A stretch of 64,000 bases of DNA from Brassica napus (GCF_020379485.1 NC_063445.1:52725422-52789421); one strand, 5' to 3'; shown: positions 49,989 to 62,650, numbered from the stretch's first letter. A program made the numbers and translations. Notes: generated from the letters alone by a model not told the origin.

Positions 49989-50669
49989 TCACAATGCATG
50001 TGTTGCCATATGGCGTTCAACTTCAGCTTCATCAGCAATAGGAGGCCTTATCTCATTATTCTTTAGCTCAATGTATCTTTTCTGAAGCTTGTCAAATCTG
50101 TTGATGGTATCTTTGATTTTCTGCTTTCTTTGTTCAGAAGCCAAAAGATATGACAAAAGCTCATTATAAGTAGTGAACTTATTAGTCGTGTGTAGCAACA
50201 TCACATCCTTAGGATGGAATGTGGAGTAGGTCTTATATAATAAAGAATAATGTGTTATCCTTTCACCACATAGTTCAAGACTATAAGCAATATCCATCAG
50301 AGCATAATTATATTTGTCCACGGATTCAAAATCCTGGAATCTGAGGATCTCCCATTCATGGTTGGTCTTTTGCTACGATACCGGTTTGAACTTTTTCCTT
50401 AACTGTAACCAAAGGTCACAAGGATCCTCAACATGGAGATACAGGTCTCTTAATTCCTCAGTGAGATGATAACGAATAATCGTTATAGCTCTATGCCTTT
50501 CACTGTCAATGATATCATTGTACTCATTGATGCATTGTCCAAGTCCTCTGGATCTCAGGGCAACAAGAGTAGTCTTTACCCATTCTAGGTAATTATCTCC
50601 AGAGAGATTTAGGGAAGAGTAATCTGAGGGTTTAAATCTCAACATCTGAATATTTAACGAGTAATTCAA
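49989..50669 (-). pseudogene. Copia-type gag with one premature stop
   Basis: 227 codons from 50,669 to 49,989 in one frame, broken by a stop at about 50,373-50,375. The N-terminal part (SGDNYLEWVKTTLVALRSRG, then LRDLYLHVEDPCDLWLQLRK) is the copia gag (UBN2-like) fold start. The second part (TTYNELLSYLLASEQRKQKI) is its helical continuation. No protease, integrase or RT follows. It is in the right orientation to belong to the copia-type element whose 5' LTR is the right arm of the foldback. Confidence 0.8.
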
Positions 50670-51928
50670 GCACTCAGAATTCTATGTAAGCAATAGAATA
50701 AATCAATGTATATGATTTCAATAAGGCTTTCCCCCAAATCATATAATCTATTTGCTTAAGCAATCTTAGTATGAGAATGATCAATTGATCATTGCATCTA
50801 GTAATCCTTTTAATTATAATTCAAATTGGATTGATTATATATATAGGGTATTAAGGACTTTTAGAATTTGAATAAGGATCAATCATCATTTTATTAAATG
50901 AGATCAAGCAAGATGGATGAAATCAAGCAAATGCATGGATCAAGAAATAGTTGAATGCATGTTCAGAACTAAGCATTGGACTTAAACAATCTATATGTGA
51001 TTCCTAATGCATGAGGATATTTGGTTTTCAACGATCATAAAGCAAAAACCGATTCCTTCCCCCTTTTATAGGGTAAACCAAGACAAGAAAATTTTATAAT
51101 TTTCAGGATATGTCTAGAACAAATTCAATTAGATTTTCAATCAATCGGTTTCAAAGCTGGTTTATGTTTTCAAATTAAACAAACATGCTTAACTTTAAAA
51201 ATAACCGATTTAATCTAATTAGATGCAAGCAATATGAACCAATTTAGATTTTATTTTAAATGCCCCATGATTATAATGATCTATTATATGTATGCATGCT
51301 CAGTTTTAATAAAACTATATGACAAGCGGATGCATGGAAATGATCAGATATGTGTATGATCTAACAATTTACTAATCCATGTTTGATCTAATAGATGCTA
51401 TCAGGTATGTATATATGATCAGTATATAATTCAATCATCACAAAATCAGTTTTCAAGGTTGGTTTTTAGATCAAGATAAATTTATATCATTTGTTCAAAC
51501 TATAATGAACCGATTTCAAGGCCGGTTTAGATTTAGATAAATTTTGACAAACAACTATGTGATCAAATGATTTCAACTTAGTATTTATTTTAGCCTATGT
51601 CATAACTATTTAAATCAAGACTATATGTTATAATATTTTGATAAATACTACCTAGTCAAAGATATGCATTTAAAACAATCATAAAAGTTTTAAATTTTGA
51701 TCAGTTACAATATAAAACATCAATGGTCAAAGATATGCATTGATTAGGATTTAAGTTTTGATATCTTTGGGTTTGACTGAAAGATTATGGCTGAAAAGAT
51801 TGTGGCCGGAAAAGATCATGGCCGGAAAAATCATGGCCGGATTTGGATTTAGAGGTTCAGCCGATTATTGCTTAGAGTTTAGAGGATTGATAAAAATCAA
51901 GCAAAAAGGATTTAGAGAATTTATTTGT
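50670..51928 (-). other. Long leader of the copia-type element
   Basis: Non-coding DNA between gag and the right arm. It carries degenerate copies of ACCGATTTCAAGGCCGGTTT (near 51,140, 51,450 and 51,510) and, at about 51,786-51,845, four direct copies of a roughly 16-bp ATGGCCGGAAAAGATC-like unit. Confidence 0.6.
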
Positions 51929-52968
51929 ATAATGGCCATCAAGATACATATCCGGTTATAAAACAAACAAGGGGATTTGAGATTTTGATGTGGATAAGGG
52001 CCGATTTGGATTGGTAAGCACATCGAATGGGATTAAGATTTTGATGGCCAGCTTATTCATCCGGCTATACAGCCGGTAATACGGCCAAACAAAGATTATG
52101 GGTTTCAATCCTTTAGTCAATCCGGATTTATGGCCGGATCAAAATAGGAGAAAAGGGAACCGATTTTAAGGCTTGCTAGCTAAAAGGGGTTTATGATTTT
52201 CTCTAATATCTTTTATAATTTCAAATAGTTCTTAGAAACAAGATTCATATAGATCTTAGATTATTAATAAGTTTTATAAGTTTTTAGAGATTCTTAGATC
52301 TTTAGAGATTCAAATAATTTTAGAATCAAGATTCATATAGATCTTAGATTCAAGATTAATATTTGTGATAATTTTAGATCTATAGATTTTTATAAGTTTT
52401 ATTATTCAAATAGATCTAATAATAAGGATTCAGATATATGGTGTTCTTAGATTTTATGGATAGATTAGTTTACCTTTTTAGAAAACACCAAATTGATCTG
52501 AATGGACCATCGTGAGAGAGAGAGCTAATCCGCGGATGAGCTGGTTGAGAGAGAGGTGGAGGAGCTGGCCCGAAAACCGTGAGAGGGATAGACTTGGCCG
52601 GCAGAGCAAGGCTGAGGGCCGGAAGAGATGGCCGGAAGAGATGGCCGGAAAAGAGATGATCGCCGGCGGATGGGATTTCTCAGGTGGAGAGAGTCTCGTG
52701 CTGATAACGTATTAAGATTTGAGAGAAGATTTGTGAGAATGTGTTATCTATTTCTTATTGCTTACACCACTATATATAGTGGTTCATACAAGGTGGAGTC
52801 AAAGGGAGAATTGATTACAAAGATACTCTACATAATGACATGGTCAAACTCATAAAGACATAAGGTTGAATGGGTCTTCCATGTGGCTGGATGTAAACCC
52901 CCAATGGACTCTAGTCTTGAACTTGTATGGTATAGGTTATGAACCATCCACTTTATGATTTAAAAATA
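51929..52968 (-). repeat. Right arm of the foldback: copia-type LTR plus leader
   Basis: Reverse-complement match to 35,140-36,152. The LTR-like block is about 52,702-52,968. On the minus strand this arm leads through the leader into the gag at 50,669, so it is the original 5' end of the element. The left arm is the extra inverted copy. Confidence 0.85.
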
Positions 52969-54780
52969 TTATTTTTAAAACATGTTGGAAGGTTATGCTA
53001 GTGTTAACAATTCACGCTTTCATTTAAAAAAAAACTCAATGTCATAGATTTGTAAAAATATAAAATTTAAAATTGATAGTACTAAAATATAGAAAATATT
53101 AAAAATATGAAAATATCAAAACTAATACTATAAATTATCATTGTGCATAATAATTTTTTTATAAGAGACTTTGCATATATAGTAAAATATATTGTGATAG
53201 ATATTTGTGGAGAATGAGGCATAAGAATCCTCTTTATATGTTAGGTAAAGCTAGGTACCACAGAAGCTTAGTCAGACTGTGCATTTCCGGCTTCGAAACC
53301 GGAATCAGAATTCTGAAATTTGTGAAAGCTCTAAGAATTTTGCTTTCAATAAACACGTTGGAAAGTTATGCTACCGTTAAGGAATCATGCTTTCATTTAG
53401 ATAAAATAAAAACTCAACGTCGTAGATTAGTAAAAATATAAAATTCAAAATGATGGTAATAAAAATATGCAAATATCAAAACTAATACTATAAATTATCA
53501 TTGTGCATAATAATGTTCTTATAAGAGACTTTGCATATATATAGTAAAGTATATTGTGATAGATATTTTTGGAGAATGAGGCATAAGAATCCCCTTTATA
53601 TGTTATGTAAAGCTAGGTACACCATAAGCATAGTCAGACTCTGCATTTCTGGCTTTCGATCCGCAATCAGAATTCGAAAATTTGTGAAAGCTCTAAGAAT
53701 TTTTTTTTTAATAGACTTCCAAAAATATATTTTTAAAAACACTTTGGAAGGTTATGCTACCGTTAAGGAATCACGCTTTCATTAGAAAAAAATCTCAACG
53801 TCATGAATAAGTAAAAATATAAAATTCAAAATTGATAGTATTAAAATATATAAAATATTTAAAAGTATGCCAATATCAAAACTAATACTATAAATTATCA
53901 ATGTGCATAATAATGTTCTTATAAGAGACTTTGCATATATAGTAAAATATATTGTGATAGATATTTTTGGAGAATGAGGCATAAGAATCCTCTTTATATG
54001 TTATGTAAAGCTAGGTACCACGTAAGCATAGTCAGACTCTGCATTTCCGGTTTTGGAACCAGAATCAGAATTCAAAAATTTGTGAAAACGCTAAGACTTT
54101 TGTTTTTAATAGACTTCCAAATATATATTAATAAAAGCACGTTGGAAGGTTATACTACCGTTAAGGAATCACGCTTTCACTTTTTTTTAAACTAAACGTC
54201 ATGAATAAGTAAAAATATAAAATTCAAAATTGATAGTATTAAAATGTACAAAATATTTAAAAGTATGCAAATATCAAAACTAATACTATAAATTATCATT
54301 GTGCATAATAATTTTCTTATAAGAGACTTTGCATATATAGTAAAATATATTGTGATAGATATCTTTGGAGAATGAGGCATAAGAATCTTATTTATATGTT
54401 ATGTAAAGCTATGTACCACATAAGCATAGTTAGACTCTGCATTTCCGGCTTCAGAACCGGAATCAAAATCGGAAATTTTTGAAACTCCCAGAATCATGCT
54501 TCTAATAAACTTCCGAAAATATATTTTATAAACAAGTTGGAAGCTTACGTTTCTGTTAGCGAACTTCCATTAAAAAACAACTCAATATCGTGAATAAGTG
54601 AATAAGTAAACATATAAAATTATATTTTTATTTTACATAAAATTCAAAATTAATAATATCAAAATATAGAAAATATAAAATACCAAAATATCAACATTAG
54701 TACTATAAATTATTTATGCATAATAATGTTTTTATAAGAGACTTTTCATTTATTAAAATAAATTGTGATAGATATTTGTG
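52969..54780. repeat. Tandem array with units of about 360-410 bp
   Basis: The phrase ATTGTGATAGATAT recurs at 53,191, 53,553, 53,951, 54,349 and 54,763 (steps of about 362, 398, 398 and 413). Each full unit has GAATGAGGCATAAGAATC, then AGCTA(G)GTACCAC, TCAGACTCTGCATTTCCGGC, GGAATCA and TTGGAAGGTTATGCTACCGTT. The short open frames starting RMRHKNPLYML recur in each unit and reflect the repeat, not a gene. Confidence 0.9.
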
Positions 54781-54964
54781 AACTACTAAAAATAATTAAT
54801 TTGATAACATTTTTATAAGCTTAAACTAACATCTGTTAGTATTTTTATAATTAAAATATTAAGTCAGCTAACTGGAATAAAAAATATTATAACTGAATAA
54901 GTGATTTTTATTTGAATCATATATTGTTAGTCAAAAGTCTTATAAAAAACATTTTTGTCTTATA

Positions 54965-56837
54965 TCCTTTATATACTAAAACACAAGTCACTTGGCTAAT
55001 TAGAATTTGACACATGGATCCTATTTTATTTTTTTAAGATTACAAAATTATGCATAAAATAATAAAAGCAAAAATAAGAAAAGAAAAAAGGTGAAGAGAA
55101 CGCACGATCTTTAACAATTGAATCCAATCCAGTAATCTCTTCCAACGGTTCTTCTTGCCCACACTCCACGATCACCATTCATATCAGTTTCTTATAACTA
55201 CCTTCATTCCATCATTTATATTTCTGCAGTGTCATTCTATGTTCTCTCTTACTCAAATCCACACAACATTTCTTCTCTGAGATAAATTGGTATTTGGTAT
55301 ATCATCTCATATTGTTTTTTGTTGCCCAGTTTTTTGGGATCTCACTTTTCTCTCTACTTTTTCCATGACAGCATTTGTATAGGGAGCTTCGCTAAGATGC
55401 AAAATTTGTCTTAGAAGAACTCAGGTTTGAATCTGTTTTCTTCCCAAATATGTAAATCTGAGACAGAGGAAATGCAATAAAACGTTTTTTTATGTAAGTG
55501 TATACCTCTGCATCCAATAAAAACAGGAGAGAATAAGAACAAAGTATTGTTGGGTCAGTCTACAATCCAGCAAAAGAAAAGCCAAAACAAATGAATGAGT
55601 TTTCTCTGCAACAAACGGAATACAAGAATAGAACCACCCATAATCTGAAAACAAGTGGTATTTTTAATTTTCTCTGATTCTCTTTCTTATGTTTTTCTTT
55701 GAAAATCTCTATTTTATTTTTGTAACCTTTACATACTTGAAGAAATTCCATCGGCTACTAATATTAATGTGATGCAGCTTTCAGAAGATGGAAATGCAAC
55801 AAAAAACCTAACACTACAGGGGAAAACAGTATCAACAACTTCGATGATGCAACAAGGTATTTACAAATTTTAAGTTAAAAAAAACCAAGGTATTTACAAA
55901 TACGTGTGTTATGGTCTGAGTGCTTCACAAATCTTTTTTTTTTAATTATAATAGAGCAAATCGAATATATTATATACAAATTGAATACTCTAAATATATG
56001 GATTCTATTATGTTTAGTTTCGTTGTTTTATTATTTATTATATCAAATCTAAGGAGGTCTATTTTAAAGAAGACTTATTTACAAAAAAAAATATGAGTTC
56101 AAAAAATAACCGAATAGATCAAACGTAATATTTTAACTACATTTCTGCATGTATGTATGTACCTTAATTTTCAAACTCTTTGTTTGATTAATGCAGCCAC
56201 GGCTAAATGGAGTACTGAGGTAATAATAAGTATATAGGACTCCCATTATATAATCACTCTCTTACTCTTTTCCATTATACAAATCTGTTTTTTTCTTCTT
56301 CTTTTTTTGACAAATGTTTTTTTCTTCTTCCCAATAGCTTATTCTTAGGAAACAAATGAACAAAATATTTGGCTGATCAGACCTTAATACTGGTTGGAAA
56401 TATGAACGTAAATATTTTAACACTTTTCTTTCGGTTAACCATGGAATCTTCCAATGTTTTTTTGAGTTTTTTCAGCAAGAAGTGTATTGGTTTATAATGG
56501 TCAAATGATAGGCTAGGTCATCTTACCACCGAGGAACCTGAAATTGGCATATTGGCGCTGACTGAATTGATCAAATGCTATTTATTCCATTCCTATTATT
56601 TGAACTGATGAGTTGATTATAAATGTATTTGAAACCAGTTATTTGTTGTCTCTTATTTGATCAATATAATTCCAAAAAGTAACACTTAACTAAAATTGTT
56701 TATTACATTTTACTCAAAACATATTAAATTATATATAATTATTGATTTGTTTTTCTAATAAATAATATTTTTATTTTATTTTGCAATATGCCTAAAAAAA
56801 TGAGTCAACCCGCGCTATTGCGCGAGCAAATATCTAG
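54965..56837 (+). mobile_element. Non-autonomous Helitron, plus orientation
   Basis: 1,873 bp. Starts TCCTTTATATACTAAAACAC after host A. Near the end a hairpin CGCGC-TATT-GCGCG (56,811-56,824) is followed nine bases later by the terminal CTAG (56,834-56,837) and host T. These are the Helitron marks (5' TC, 3' hairpin plus CTRR, A^T target). No Rep/helicase. The interior (55,100-55,450) is less AT-rich and may be captured host sequence, but I recognise no gene. Confidence 0.8.
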
Positions 56838-56843
56838 TATATA

Positions 56844-58133
56844 TTAGGTGACTCATCCGTACCCATGCATGGGCATAAACCTTTTTAAGAAACCAAAATG
56901 TAATAATTTTGGGTAATTTTTATTAGTTTTTGTTATATTTGTTTGTGTATTTTCATGTTATTTTAATTAAATTTTTATTTATAAATTATTTAGCTACAGT
57001 GTTATAATTTTTTGTGCAATATATTCAACTTGGCCATAACATTTATTTTTTAAATTCTAAAATTTAGTGTACAAATGATCTTAAATGTGTTAATTATTTT
57101 GGATTCAACTTTTACCAATTTTTTCTCGAACTTCTTAACCAAGTCATTGCCTTTAGTTGTTGCATGAATACAGTTTCTTTTCTTCAATTTTGATTTTTAT
57201 AATTATAGGATTAATAGAAATTGAAAGATGTGATTTTTAAAAATTATATCATCATCAATCAAAACCATCTCAATAGAAACAGGTTCTTTCAGATATTTTC
57301 TTTCCAAAAACCTCATAATGTTTATTTTAATCTTGCATATATCTAAAGTACAATTAAATTTTCGGATGGAAGTCATGGAAATTATTTTCCTACCAAGGAA
57401 AGACATATTTTATATGAATAAAAAATATATTCTGTGAACGATGAATAATTGACTGATATTTTATATTATTGTCGATAGTTTAATAGTTTATATTTATGAA
57501 AATCAGTTGTTTATTAATGATTTTTTAAGCATTTAAATATTATTAGGATTAAGACTTTATAATGTAAAAACAAATTGCAGAAATTGAGCTGGATATTTTT
57601 GTAGAAATAAAAAATTGTATAACTATCAAAAGGTATAATCACATAGTTTCCTTTTTTATTAAGAAAGAAGATATTTGAAATATATCAAACTTTTGCATTT
57701 TATGGTAAAAATATTTCCTTTTTCATAAAATATGGTTTTATTAATAAAAACTAATATAAAATGAAATATTTCTAGATATTGTCTTTTATATGAAATTACT
57801 TTTTATAAAAATTTAATTATAAAAGGAATGTATCAATAAAAATAAAATATTAATAATGATGGTTATAATAATAAAATCAATTAATAATAAACCATCGTAA
57901 TACGGTTTTATTAATAAAATGAAAATAAAATAGAAATATTTATAGATATTTTATGAAATTTTTTTTTGATAACAATTTGGTTATAAAAGGAATGTATTAA
58001 CGAAAAGAAAATATAAATAATGGCAATTATATAATAAACTCAATTCATTCAGGGTATCATGTAATAAACTACTGTGAGAGTTAACGTGAACGTGCCACAT
58101 AGTAAAGTGACTTCTCAAATAATATTATAAAGA
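56844..58133 (-). mobile_element. Probable Helitron, minus orientation, adjoining the previous one
   Basis: On the minus strand it begins TCTTTATAATATTATTTGAG, then AAGTCACTTTACTATGTGGC, after host A, similar to other crucifer Helitron 5' ends. It ends with a CCCATGCATGGG palindrome followed by CTAA (56,844-56,847) and host T. No coding sequence. Confidence 0.6.
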
Positions 58134-58824
58134 TATAGCTTCCAACACGTACCTTCTTAATTTAAAAAAAAATTGCTTATACGCTTCCATACGATTTTGA
58201 TTCCACGTACCTGCTTCCGATTCTATACAACATAGATATAAAGTAACCTAAGCAGACATGCCTCTTCATTTGGGATAAAAGGTCTGGTAATAACTGGGAA
58301 CAAAGCCTATACTGTGGGCTTGGGATAATATTGGAGATTGATTAGGGTAGGCGTTAGGTTTTCCGTTCAGTTTCGATTCAGGTATTTCAATTTTTTGGAT
58401 TTTTGGTTCTAGAAATTTAAGTACCATTCGGTTCAAATAACAAAGTTGGGAAACGACAATATCCGAAGAAGTTTTGGATCCAATCCGATTTTAGTTTTTG
58501 GATAATACCAGATATTATGGGTAAAAACGTCGGATAATTAAGGTTTTTCATGTTGTTCCGATAAAAATGTTAGGTAATTTGGATAATTTTATATATTTTG
58601 GGATAAAAAAATATTTGAATAATTCAGATTTTTTGGATAATTCGGTTTATAAATAGTATTTCAAGATATCTGGTTATTTAAAAACTAAATATAATATATA
58701 CTTTTAGGTATATAATCTGTATTTTAAAGTTTTGGATACCCATTTGGTTTCAATTTTCCGGTTCCAGAAATATAAATCCGTCTGGGTATTTATGAAATTT
58801 GGTTCAATTTTGCTTATTTTAGTT
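58134..58824. other. Intergenic repeat debris
   Basis: No gene. Degenerate TTCGGTT/ATTCGGTTTATAAAT/GGATAATT words (58,340-58,800) look like old transposon ends. Confidence 0.5.
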
Positions 58825-58829
58825 AGGTA

Positions 58830-59088
58830 TATAAGTCTAAAGATTGTATGAACTCGATATAAAGAAACTCTTCTTTACTAGCTTAAGAATTACTCAAAGC
58901 TTAAGCACACAAAAACACACAATCTCTAAAACTCTCTAAAAGGTATGCAACACTCTTGCAACTCTTTATATAGAGACTATATTTCCTAAACTCATTAGGA
59001 ATACATATTTCCTTTTCTCCAATCCTATACTCATTAGGATTAATGGTGTAACTTAACTCCTAAGCTATCTTTATGTTTATCTCCAACA
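58830..59088 (-). repeat. 3' LTR of the second copia element
   Basis: 259 bp, nearly identical to 62,159-62,414. A few-base indel lies near ATTAATGGTGTAAC and there are few substitutions. The insertion is fairly recent. Confidence 0.93.
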
Positions 59089-60574
59089 TTCTCCCCCTTA
59101 AAATTAAAGTTAACTTCTTCAATATCTAGAACTCCAACAAGATCCTTTATTTCCTTGAACTTGATTCTTCCCAAAGCTTTAGTTAACATGTCTGCCTTTT
59201 GTTCTGCTCCTGGCACATGTTGGACGTCAACTTGCTCGTTCTCAATGCATTCTCGAATGAAGTGATAGCGCTTATGTATATGCTTACTCTGACCGTGGAA
59301 GACCGGATTCTTGGTGAGGGCAATAGCCGATTTGTTATCAAGCCGTACCACTATCTTTTGCCTTGGTTGACCCGTAACCTCTTCGAGCAAATCTTGAAGC
59401 CATATGGCTTGTTTTGCAGCTTCAGTTGCAGCCATAAACACAGCTTCACAAGATGATAGTGCTACTGTCTCTTGTTTTTGAGAACACCAAGTGATAGGAC
59501 AATCATTCAAGTAAAAGATGTGGCCTGTAGTACTCCTACCATCATCATCATCAATATTATAGCTTGAATCACTAAAGCCTTGGATCTCCATTGTAGTCGC
59601 TTGCTTGTATACGAGGCCTAGTGTCGTTGATCCTTTAAGATACCTCAGAACGTGCTTTAACGCGGCTCCATAGGATCTTTTGGGATTGTGCATGTACCTG
59701 CTGAGTAGTCCTACACAGAACGCAAGGTCTGGGCGCGTGTGAAGTAAATAGCGAAGACATCCAATCTTTCGCCTATAATCCTTTTCATCAATACTCTCTT
59801 CTTCTTCATCCTTCGAGACCTTTAAACCGAACTCCATCGGTGTTTGTGTAGCATTACACTCGAACATACCTGTTTCAGTCAAGATTTTATTTGCATATCT
59901 TGACTGACACAAAGTTATTTTTTCTTTCTCTTGACAAACCTCAATTCCAAGGTAGTAAGTTAATAACCCGAGATCACTCATCTCAAAGTTACTTAACATC
60001 TCCTTTTTGAACTCACTTATCATGTCTTGGTCGGAGCCTGCAACCATCGTCAACGTATACGGCAACTAGGAGAAGGCGATTTTCCTGTTGCTTGCGGTAC
60101 AAGGAAGGTTCTTTCGAGCACCGATTGAAGTTTAACTTCTCAAGAACCTTGTTTAGCTTCTCATTCCAAGCTCTTGGGGCTTGTCTTAGACCATATAGGG
60201 CTTTATTGAGTTTGTATACCTTATGCTCCTGACCTTTAACTTCGAAGCCTTCGGGTTGGCTTACAAATACTACTTCTTTTAGATCTCCATTAAGGAACGC
60301 GGTCTTGACATCTAAGTGGTGAATCTAAGTGGTGAATCTCCCATCCTCGTGAAGATGCTAGTGCAATGATAAACCTGACGGTTTCAATGCGTGCCACGGG
60401 CACGAATACTTCCTCGAAATCAATACCGTGTCGTTGAATATATCCTTTAGCCACCAGTCTTGATTTGTACTTGTTTATGCTCCCATCTGCGTTCCTCTTA
60501 ATCTTAAATATCCATTTTAGACCAATAGGTTTAGCTCCTGGTGGTAGATCAACAAGATCCCAAGTTTTGTTCAC
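59040..60574 (-). pseudogene. Copia reverse transcriptase and RNase H, broken
   Basis: Begins at the RT N-terminal block (NKTWDLVDLPPGAKPIGLKW) fused directly to the pre-integrase. A perfect 13-bp tandem duplication (60,311-60,336) shifts the frame. The frame is also disturbed right after the YVDD region (about 60,050-60,070). The C-terminal RT and RNase H (YYLGIEVCQEKEKI, GFSDSSYNIDDDDGRSTTGH, VALSSCEAVFMAATEAAKQA, IHKRYHFIRECIENEQ) are open from 60,065 to 59,040. Confidence 0.9.
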
Positions 60575-60579
60575 CGTGC

Positions 60580-62135
60580 ACGAGTTCTAGAACAGAAGAT
60601 GCACGATAGGTGGTAGACGCTGGAAACGGCTGTCTTGTTTGCTTTGCACGTAAGCAAGAATCGCAAGTCTCCTTCTCGACTTTGATCTTGGGAAAACCGG
60701 TGACGAGCTCCTTCCCTACCATTGACTTCATTGCATCGGCTCCAAGATGTCCTAAGCGTGCATGCCAGCGCGAGTAATCATTCTTAATCTCAATTTGCAA
60801 GCACTTGCGTTCTTCTATCTCCATTATAACTTTATATAATTTGTTCCTGGACCTTGGTGCCTTCACGATCAAATTTCCATCCTTATCATGTAGAGTAAGG
60901 TAATCTTCTCTCATTCTTACATCACATCCCGATTATGTAGCTTGTCCGAGACTTATAATATTACTCTTCAACTCTGGAATAAAGTAGACGTCAGCAAGGA
61001 TCTTTCTTCTTCCGTCTTGGCTTACAAACAACACAGAACCCTTTCCCTTAATGTCTATTCTCGAATCATCTCCGAAACGAACTTTTCCAGTGATTGTTTC
61101 ATCAATCTCCTTAAAATAGCTTCTATTTCCAGTCATATGGTTACTCGCTCCGTTGTCTAACTACCATATTCTGTCACCATCAGTACTGGAATCAAACTCC
61201 TTGGGCTTTACGTTTCGCTCGTTGAGATAGACAATTTCATGCATCATAATCCCATCGGCTTCATGAGTATCATCTCCGTCCTTGCTTTCAGTTGTTTCTT
61301 GTAGCTTGAGTAGTCTATCTGGACATGTAGCAGCAAAGTGTCCCACTTTATCACATCGGTAACATGTGATCCTGGAGGCATCTCTATTTTCCCAATAAGA
61401 CCTACCGCGTCCTCTTCCTCTGCCGTAGTATTGACCACCTCGACCACGTCCTCTATACTTTGTACCGCGATAAGTTTGTGTCTCTGTATTGCTATACATA
61501 AGCTTGCTCTGGCTTTCTTGTGTATCCTCTTCTTCTTCCGCAGAAATTCGTTCCCCGTATGCTTTCAAGCGACCGACAACGTCTTCGAAACCTGTGGTGT
61601 TTAAATCTAATAGTTGTTCAAGAGAAGCAACTATATGAATATACTTCTTGCGTGGTAAGCCTTGCAGGAATTTTTTCACAAGTTTAGCTTCCTCCATACT
61701 CTCTCCCAGCACAGCTGACTTCGATGATATCTCTGATAGCTTGCCCACAAAGTCATCGATCTTATCAGTTTCTTTCATCTTTAGTCGCTCGAACTCAGTC
61801 ACGAGGGTTTGAAGTTGTGCCTCTCTCGCCCTATCAGCTCCCACATGGCGAGTTTTGATCGCTTCCCATACCTTCTTTGCAGTATCAAGTCCTCCCACTT
61901 GTAGGATCATGCTCTCCGGGATAGATTGAAACAAGAGTGCCGACGCCATATCATTCTTGTCGTCGTTGGTTGATTCTTGCTCGACCACTTCCCACACCTT
62001 ATGAACCCTAAGCAACATCTTCATCCGTATTGCCCATACGGTGTAATTGGTTGCGGTTAACATCGGACACTTTATGGAAGACGTGCCTCCTTCCTTCTTA
62101 ACTGTTGTGGTAACTAGAACACCCATGATTCTCAA
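60580..62135 (-). pseudogene. Copia gag-protease-pre-integrase, with in-frame stops
   Basis: One frame from 62,135. Gag of about 320 codons (KCPMLTATNYTVWAIRMKML; CCHC knuckle CYRCDKVGHFAATC, with an RG-rich stretch before it), a stop at 61,161, protease box LDNGASNHMTGN, another stop near 60,931, then the pre-integrase region (WHARLGHLGADAMKSM, CDSCLRAKQTRQPF). It ends abruptly after VLELVHG at about 60,575, where sequence homologous to the integrase core should begin. Confidence 0.9.
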
Positions 62136-62158
62136 TCAGGTTTGGCTCTGATACCAAA

Positions 62159-62414
62159 TATAAGTCTAAAGATTGTATGAACTCGATATAAAGAAACTCT
62201 TCTTTATCAGCTTAAGAATTACTCAAAGCTTAAGCACACAAAAACACACAATCTCTAAAACTCTCTAAAAGGTATGCAACACTCTTGCAACTCTTTATAT
62301 AGAGACTATATTTCCTAACCTCATTAGGAATACATATTTCCTTTTCTCCAATCCTATACTCATTAGGATTGGTGTAATTTAACTCCTAAGCTATCTTTAT
62401 GTTTATCTCCAACA
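62159..62414 (-). repeat. 5' LTR of the second copia element
   Basis: 256 bp, next to the tRNA-Met primer-binding site (62,145-62,156). Confidence 0.93.
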
Positions 62415-62419
62415 AGGTA

Positions 62420-62650
62420 CAATTTCTTTGTTCCGGATAAATGTTGCCATTGCGTAAGATTGATTATGATATCAGTTTAAGATTTATAAGTTTGGTAGTG
62501 TTTATCAACAATGTTACATGTCTGCCACAAAGGTAAGATGGTGGCAACTAATTTTGGTAGTGTTTATCAACAATGTTTAAGAAAGTCTTATCTTTTGTGT
62601 GAGATAGCATTAGATTAAACTTAGATAGAGAATATTCTCGGCTGCTGCTA
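62420..62650. other. Spacer between the copia element and cyclin C
   Basis: About 230 bp, presumably 3' UTR and terminator region of the minus-strand cyclin C gene. A TTTTGGTAGTGTTTATCAACAATGTT-like phrase occurs twice (about 62,490 and 62,550). Confidence 0.5.

Larger units (their letters stand above)
58825..62419 (-). mobile_element. Second Ty1/copia element, non-autonomous, with AGGTA target duplication
   Basis: The element proper is 58,830-62,414 (3,585 bp), minus strand, with perfect 5-bp duplication AGGTA (58,825-58,829 and 62,415-62,419). LTRs of 259 and 256 bp start, on the minus strand, TGTTGGAGATAAAC and end CTTATA, so TG...TA rather than TG...CA. The initiator tRNA-Met primer site is at 62,145-62,156 and the polypurine tract (TAAGGGGGAGAA on the minus strand) at 59,089-59,100. 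The integrase core is deleted and the RT is frame-broken. Confidence 0.94.

Noticed and set aside
53205..54380. Small open frames RMRHKNPLYML... repeated several times
   Set aside because: They recur once per tandem unit, vary in length, and follow the repeat rather than any codon pattern.
52969..54780. CRISPR-like direct repeats
   Set aside because: Units of about 400 bp in a plant genome with no short repeat-spacer structure; an ordinary tandem array.
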